Assembly: GCA_943324025.2 (NCBI GenBank)
Contig: CALPKA020000018.1
Location: forward strand, 1 to 8,232
Length of the DNA stretch: 8,232 nucleotides
Direction of reading: 5' to 3'
DNA from: Bifidobacterium breve
GTDB taxonomy: Bacteria > Actinomycetota > Actinomycetes > Nanopelagicales > Nanopelagicaceae
Below the pieces are notes generated by a model, which ran no database searches, was not told where the DNA came from, and saw only the letters and a list, made by a program, of their open reading frames with translations. The position numbers and the translations under genes are program-made. Shown in pieces: positions 6,231 to 8,232 of the stretch (its first letter is position 1; every line of letters begins with the position of its first letter).

Positions 6231-6269
6231 TATTCACAATAGTATAGGAGCGTGTTGGAATAGTGAATA
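6231..6269. promoter_or_regulatory. Candidate operator: inverted repeat in the divergent intergenic region
   Basis: TATTCACAAT (6231-6240) is the reverse complement, with one mismatch, of ATAGTGAATA (6260-6269). The arm centres are about 29 bp apart, close to three helical turns. The repeat lies between two divergently transcribed metabolic genes and brackets the possible minus-strand -10 at 6241-6246, a position from which a bound repressor could block transcription. No regulator gene is in the window, so its protein is unknown. Confidence 0.42.
6241..6267 (-). promoter_or_regulatory. Possible promoter for the minus-strand catabolic run
   Basis: The minus strand reads TATACT (complement of 6241-6246), five of six -10 consensus bases. 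TTCACT (complement of 6262-6267) lies 15 bp upstream; this is a short spacer, so the -35 is uncertain. Transcription would start near 6234 and leave a leader of about 75 nt before the FAH-fold gene. That leader contains AGGCA/TGCCT arms at 6180-6184 and 6194-6198. Confidence 0.33.
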
Positions 6270-6306
6270 CTGTTCGCCTATTGAGATAGCAGATCGGATT
6301 TGAGTT

Positions 6307-7059
6307 ATGAGTAAAGAGTTCACCTCCCTTACGGCCATTGTCACTGGCGCAGGCTCTGGAATTGGACTTGAGGTTGCAAAAGCCTTAGCTGAAAAAGGTG
6401 CAACTGTTTATGGCTTTGATTTAAATCAAGGACAAATGAGCCCTCATGCAAAATTTATTAAGTGCGATATCGGAGATGCTCAATCTGTGGTCTCTGCATT
6501 TGAAGAGTTTAAGAAATCAAGTTCAACCTTAGATATTTTGATCAATAACGCTGGAATTGGATCTTTAACAACTGTTGAACATGAAAGTGATGAAGTATGG
6601 CAGCGAGTATTAAACATAAATGTGATCGGCACTGCCAGAGTTTCTAAATTAGCAATACCACTACTTCGAAACTCAAAACATGCAGCCATTGTTAATACCG
6701 CATCAATAGCAGCAACCGATGGACTTCCAAATCGTGCTGCATATAGTGCATCAAAGGGCGCGGTCCTTACCTTAACTCTTGCAATGGCAACAGATCACCT
6801 GCCTGATGGCATTAGAGTAAATGCTGTAAATCCTGCAACAACAGATACACCTTGGATTAAAAAACTTCTTGATTTATCAGATGATGCAAACGCTGCCAGA
6901 GTAGCTCTCGAGGCCAGACAGCCAATGGGTAAATTAATTTCACCTGCTGAAATTGCAAATGCCATACTCTTCTTGGCAAGTCCACTTCAAACCTCCATTA
7001 CCGGCACTACCCTTAGCATTGATGGCGGCATGCACTCACTAAGGATTGCAAAAAAATGA
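6307..7059 (+). CDS. Short-chain dehydrogenase/reductase, probable sugar-acid dehydrogenase (SDR 3)
   Basis: A 250-residue classical SDR with a complete active site: TGAGSGIG at 13-20, Asp38 after beta-2 (favouring NAD), NNAG at 80-83, Asn105 (NINV), Ser133, Tyr146 and Lys150. The segment EARQPMGKLISPAEIA near 202-217 recalls the 'RxPxGR.gtPeEIA' element of 2-keto-3-deoxy-L-fuconate and similar acid dehydrogenases, which hints at a carboxylated substrate; this is weak evidence. It is clearly more distant from the two tandem SDRs on the other strand than they are from each other. It reads away from the catabolic cluster across a 146-bp shared control region, so co-regulation is plausible. The ribosome site is weak (GGA 8 nt before the ATG). 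The stop overlaps the next start by 4 bp. The substrate is unknown. Confidence 0.88.
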   Translation: MSKEFTSLTAIVTGAGSGIGLEVAKALAEKGATVYGFDLNQGQMSPHAKFIKCDIGDAQSVVSAFEEFKKSSSTLDILINNAGIGSLTTVEHESDEVWQRVLNINVIGTARVSKLAIPLLRNSKHAAIVNTASIAATDGLPNRAAYSASKGAVLTLTLAMATDHLPDGIRVNAVNPATTDTPWIKKLLDLSDDANAARVALEARQPMGKLISPAEIANAILFLASPLQTSITGTTLSIDGGMHSLRIAKK

Positions 7060-7301
7060 ACCCAATAAATAATTACCGTTTTGGCTCCTATGCAATATTG
7101 GCTATGGGATTAATAAATCTTCGATATCAAACTGGAAGTGACCAAAATTTTGCCAAGAGCTCAGTTTTAATAATTCTTGGTGTAATTGGCTTTCTTGCCA
7201 CTCTAATCCCTGCCGGTAAGAAAGTACTTTTGAACAAAGCAAGCAAAGTGATAGCTGTTGCATTGTTAATTGGCGCAATCGCATATGGGTTTTTAATCTA
7301 A
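7056..7301 (+). CDS. Small two-helix membrane protein of unknown function
   Basis: An 81-residue protein I do not recognise. It has a polar N-terminal stretch of about 33 residues containing INLRYQTGSDQNFA. A first hydrophobic segment follows at about 36-52 (VLIILGVIGFLATLIPA), then a short basic loop GKKVLLNKASK, then a second hydrophobic segment at about 65-81 (VIAVALLIGAIAYGFLI) that ends the protein. Residues 11-19 (SYAILAMGL) are mildly hydrophobic and could add a partial third helix. The basic loop between the helices would face the cytoplasm under the positive-inside rule. The ATG overlaps the SDR stop (ATGA), and a TAAGGA ribosome site ends 10 nt before it; tight coupling on both sides supports a real gene. 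No cysteine, histidine cluster or catalytic motif is visible. Confidence 0.7.
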   Translation: MNPINNYRFGSYAILAMGLINLRYQTGSDQNFAKSSVLIILGVIGFLATLIPAGKKVLLNKASKVIAVALLIGAIAYGFLI

Positions 7302-7305
7302 TTTG

Positions 7306-7566
7306 ATGGAGTTAGATCAAATAAAATCTAGGTGGAATGAGGTCCTAGATCTTTTGCTAGAAAAGGATCGAATTACCTGGCTTGCTTTTTTTGATGCCAG
7401 ATTGGTTTCCTATCAAAACAATGAGTTAATCTTAGATTTTGCTGATAGTCAGAAGTTTGCAAACTCACATGATTTTAAGCAAACTCGTAATCCATCCCAC
7501 ACTCAAGCTTTAAATGAAGCGATTAAAACGGTTTTCGGCATTTCACCCACAATAATAGAGAGGTGA
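7306..7566 (+). CDS. Small protein resembling the C-terminal domain of DNA polymerase III gamma/tau (DnaX)
   Basis: An 86-residue protein from the ATG at 7306. A TTG one codon earlier, at 7303, is the alternative. The pattern helix-strand-strand-helix reads IKSRWNEVLDLLLEKDRITW, then ARLVSYQNNELILDF, then an Ala/Asn/Phe-rich helix and ALNEAIKTVFGISPTIIE. Many actinobacterial DnaX proteins end in a domain with the same order: 'W..vL..v....r..wa.l..a.v......l.l.f...........' and a final 'l..al...fG.......'. Here the domain stands alone, with no ATPase region upstream (the preceding gene is the small membrane protein). The function is unknown; a protein-interaction module is an inference. The ribosome site is poor. 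It starts 4 bp after the preceding stop, and its TGA overlaps the next GTG start. The homology call rests on pattern memory and should be checked by profile search. Confidence 0.65.
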   Translation: MELDQIKSRWNEVLDLLLEKDRITWLAFFDARLVSYQNNELILDFADSQKFANSHDFKQTRNPSHTQALNEAIKTVFGISPTIIER

Positions 7567-8232
7567 AAAAGTTATATCTGCTGATTGCGTTAACAGTATT
7601 TAGTACTGCACTGACTCCGGCTGCAAATGGGGCAACTAGCAAAACATCATTAACTTTTCATGTAGAGAGCACACCAAATGCTGGCGAATCCTTAGTAACT
7701 TTTTATGGTCAAATAAAGCCAGCAGCAAAGGGCAAGATAAGTATTCAAAGTTTTGATGGTATTACTTGGAAAGATACGCCGCTTAAAGTAACTGCCAGCT
7801 CATCTGGTGCTTGGAAGATTACAACTGTTGCAACTGCGGTTAAGGCTGAGGGGCAGTATCGAGCCCATGTTCTAGTGGGTAAGAAAAAAACTATTTCAAA
7901 AGCTGCCAACTTTAAAGTTGATAACTCAAAGACCTTTCTAACTACCGATGCTCTTTTTATTACCGATAAAACTAGTAAGTTAACTGGTGGTCGAATTCAA
8001 GGCTCGGATGTAAGTAGATGGCAGCATCCAAATGATCAACCAATTGATTTTAAGAAAATGTTTGATGCCGGAATGCGCTTTGTGTTAATCAAAGGCTCAG
8101 ATGCGCAAGAAAAAGCTGATATTGAAACTATGAAGTGGTTAGTTGGCGATCGAAATGCAGCCCAGGCAGCAGGTCTATATACCGGTATGTATCACTTTGC
8201 ATATCTACCAAATAGCACAGATGAGGCTTATG
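7563..8232 (+). CDS. Exported glycoside hydrolase family 25 (muramidase-like) protein, N-terminal part
   Basis: 223 codons are visible before the right edge. Residues 1-24 form a signal peptide: a Lys-Lys N-region, the hydrophobic core LYLLIALTVFSTAL, and a cleavage region near PAANGA. Residues about 28-120 make an Ig-like, strand-rich domain (FHVESTPNAGESLVTFYGQI, DGITWKDTPLKV, SSGAWKITTV, GQYRAHVLV). The GH25 domain begins at about 146 with IQGSDVSRWQ, where Asp149 matches the conserved first Asp. FVLIKGSD (173-180), an aDxxxAxxAGL-like helix and GMYHFAY (208-214) follow. The DxE catalytic pair would be beyond the edge. The family cleaves peptidoglycan beta-1,4 links outside the membrane, so a cell-wall remodelling role is likely. 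The start is GTG at 7563, overlapping the preceding stop (GTGA); AGAG directly precedes it, and no other in-frame start lies nearby. Confidence 0.87.
   Translation, partial: MKKLYLLIALTVFSTALTPAANGATSKTSLTFHVESTPNAGESLVTFYGQIKPAAKGKISIQSFDGITWKDTPLKVTASSSGAWKITTVATAVKAEGQYRAHVLVGKKKTISKAANFKVDNSKTFLTTDALFITDKTSKLTGGRIQGSDVSRWQHPNDQPIDFKKMFDAGMRFVLIKGSDAQEKADIETMKWLVGDRNAAQAAGLYTGMYHFAYLPNSTDEAY

Noticed and set aside
6480..6689. Minus-strand open frame inside SDR 3
   Set aside because: It is antisense to a complete SDR with an intact tetrad.
7563..8232. GH25 gene as a phage endolysin and sign of a prophage
   Set aside because: It has a signal peptide and a beta-rich N-terminal domain, and no holin, capsid, integrase or other phage gene is nearby; a host cell-wall enzyme fits better.

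Overview
The window looks like a piece of a small, gene-dense, low-GC actinobacterial chromosome. Base composition is A/T-rich (roughly 40% GC by eye, not computed). Genes overlap by 1-4 bp or nearly touch, TTG and GTG starts occur, and several proteins have actinobacterial family features: the N-terminal extension of the FMN-dependent alpha-hydroxy-acid dehydrogenase, the 2-hydroxyacid dehydrogenase subfamily, and a DnaX-tail-like domain. Streamlined freshwater Actinobacteria of the acI / Nanopelagicales type (for example Planktophila) are my best guess. This is an inference from style, because no marker gene is present.

The left three quarters (1-6160, minus strand) is a sugar-acid catabolic gene cluster. 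In transcription order it holds a fumarylacetoacetate-hydrolase-fold enzyme resembling 2-keto-3-deoxy-arabinonate dehydratase, a D-2-hydroxyacid dehydrogenase, a 124-bp gap with a possible internal promoter, an SMP-30/gluconolactonase-type lactonase, a PfkB-family 2-keto-3-deoxy-sugar-acid kinase, a KDPG/KDPGal-type aldolase, two tandem paralogous short-chain dehydrogenases (SDRs), and the N-terminal part of an FMN-dependent alpha-hydroxy-acid oxidase/dehydrogenase cut by the left edge. Together these fit oxidative (non-phosphorylating entry) catabolism of an aldose or sugar acid. An SDR would oxidise the sugar to a lactone and the SMP-30 enzyme would open it. After a sugar-acid dehydratase that is NOT in this window, kinase plus aldolase would give pyruvate and a phosphorylated aldehyde. 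The KdaD-like protein would be a second, pentose-type exit, and the hydroxyacid enzymes would handle glycolate, lactate or glyoxylate-type side products. The actual substrate cannot be read from sequence.

A 146-bp divergent intergenic region (6161-6306) separates this cluster from a plus-strand run. It carries an inverted repeat of about 10-bp arms around a possible minus-strand promoter and is the best candidate for the control point of the locus.

The right quarter (6307-8232, plus strand) is a tightly packed run. It holds a third SDR with an intact catalytic tetrad, an 81-residue two-helix membrane protein, an 86-residue protein resembling the C-terminal domain of DNA polymerase III gamma/tau, and the start of an exported glycoside hydrolase family 25 (muramidase-like) protein with a beta-rich N-terminal domain, truncated by the right edge. 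No RNA gene, mobile element, CRISPR array or convincing terminator was seen.
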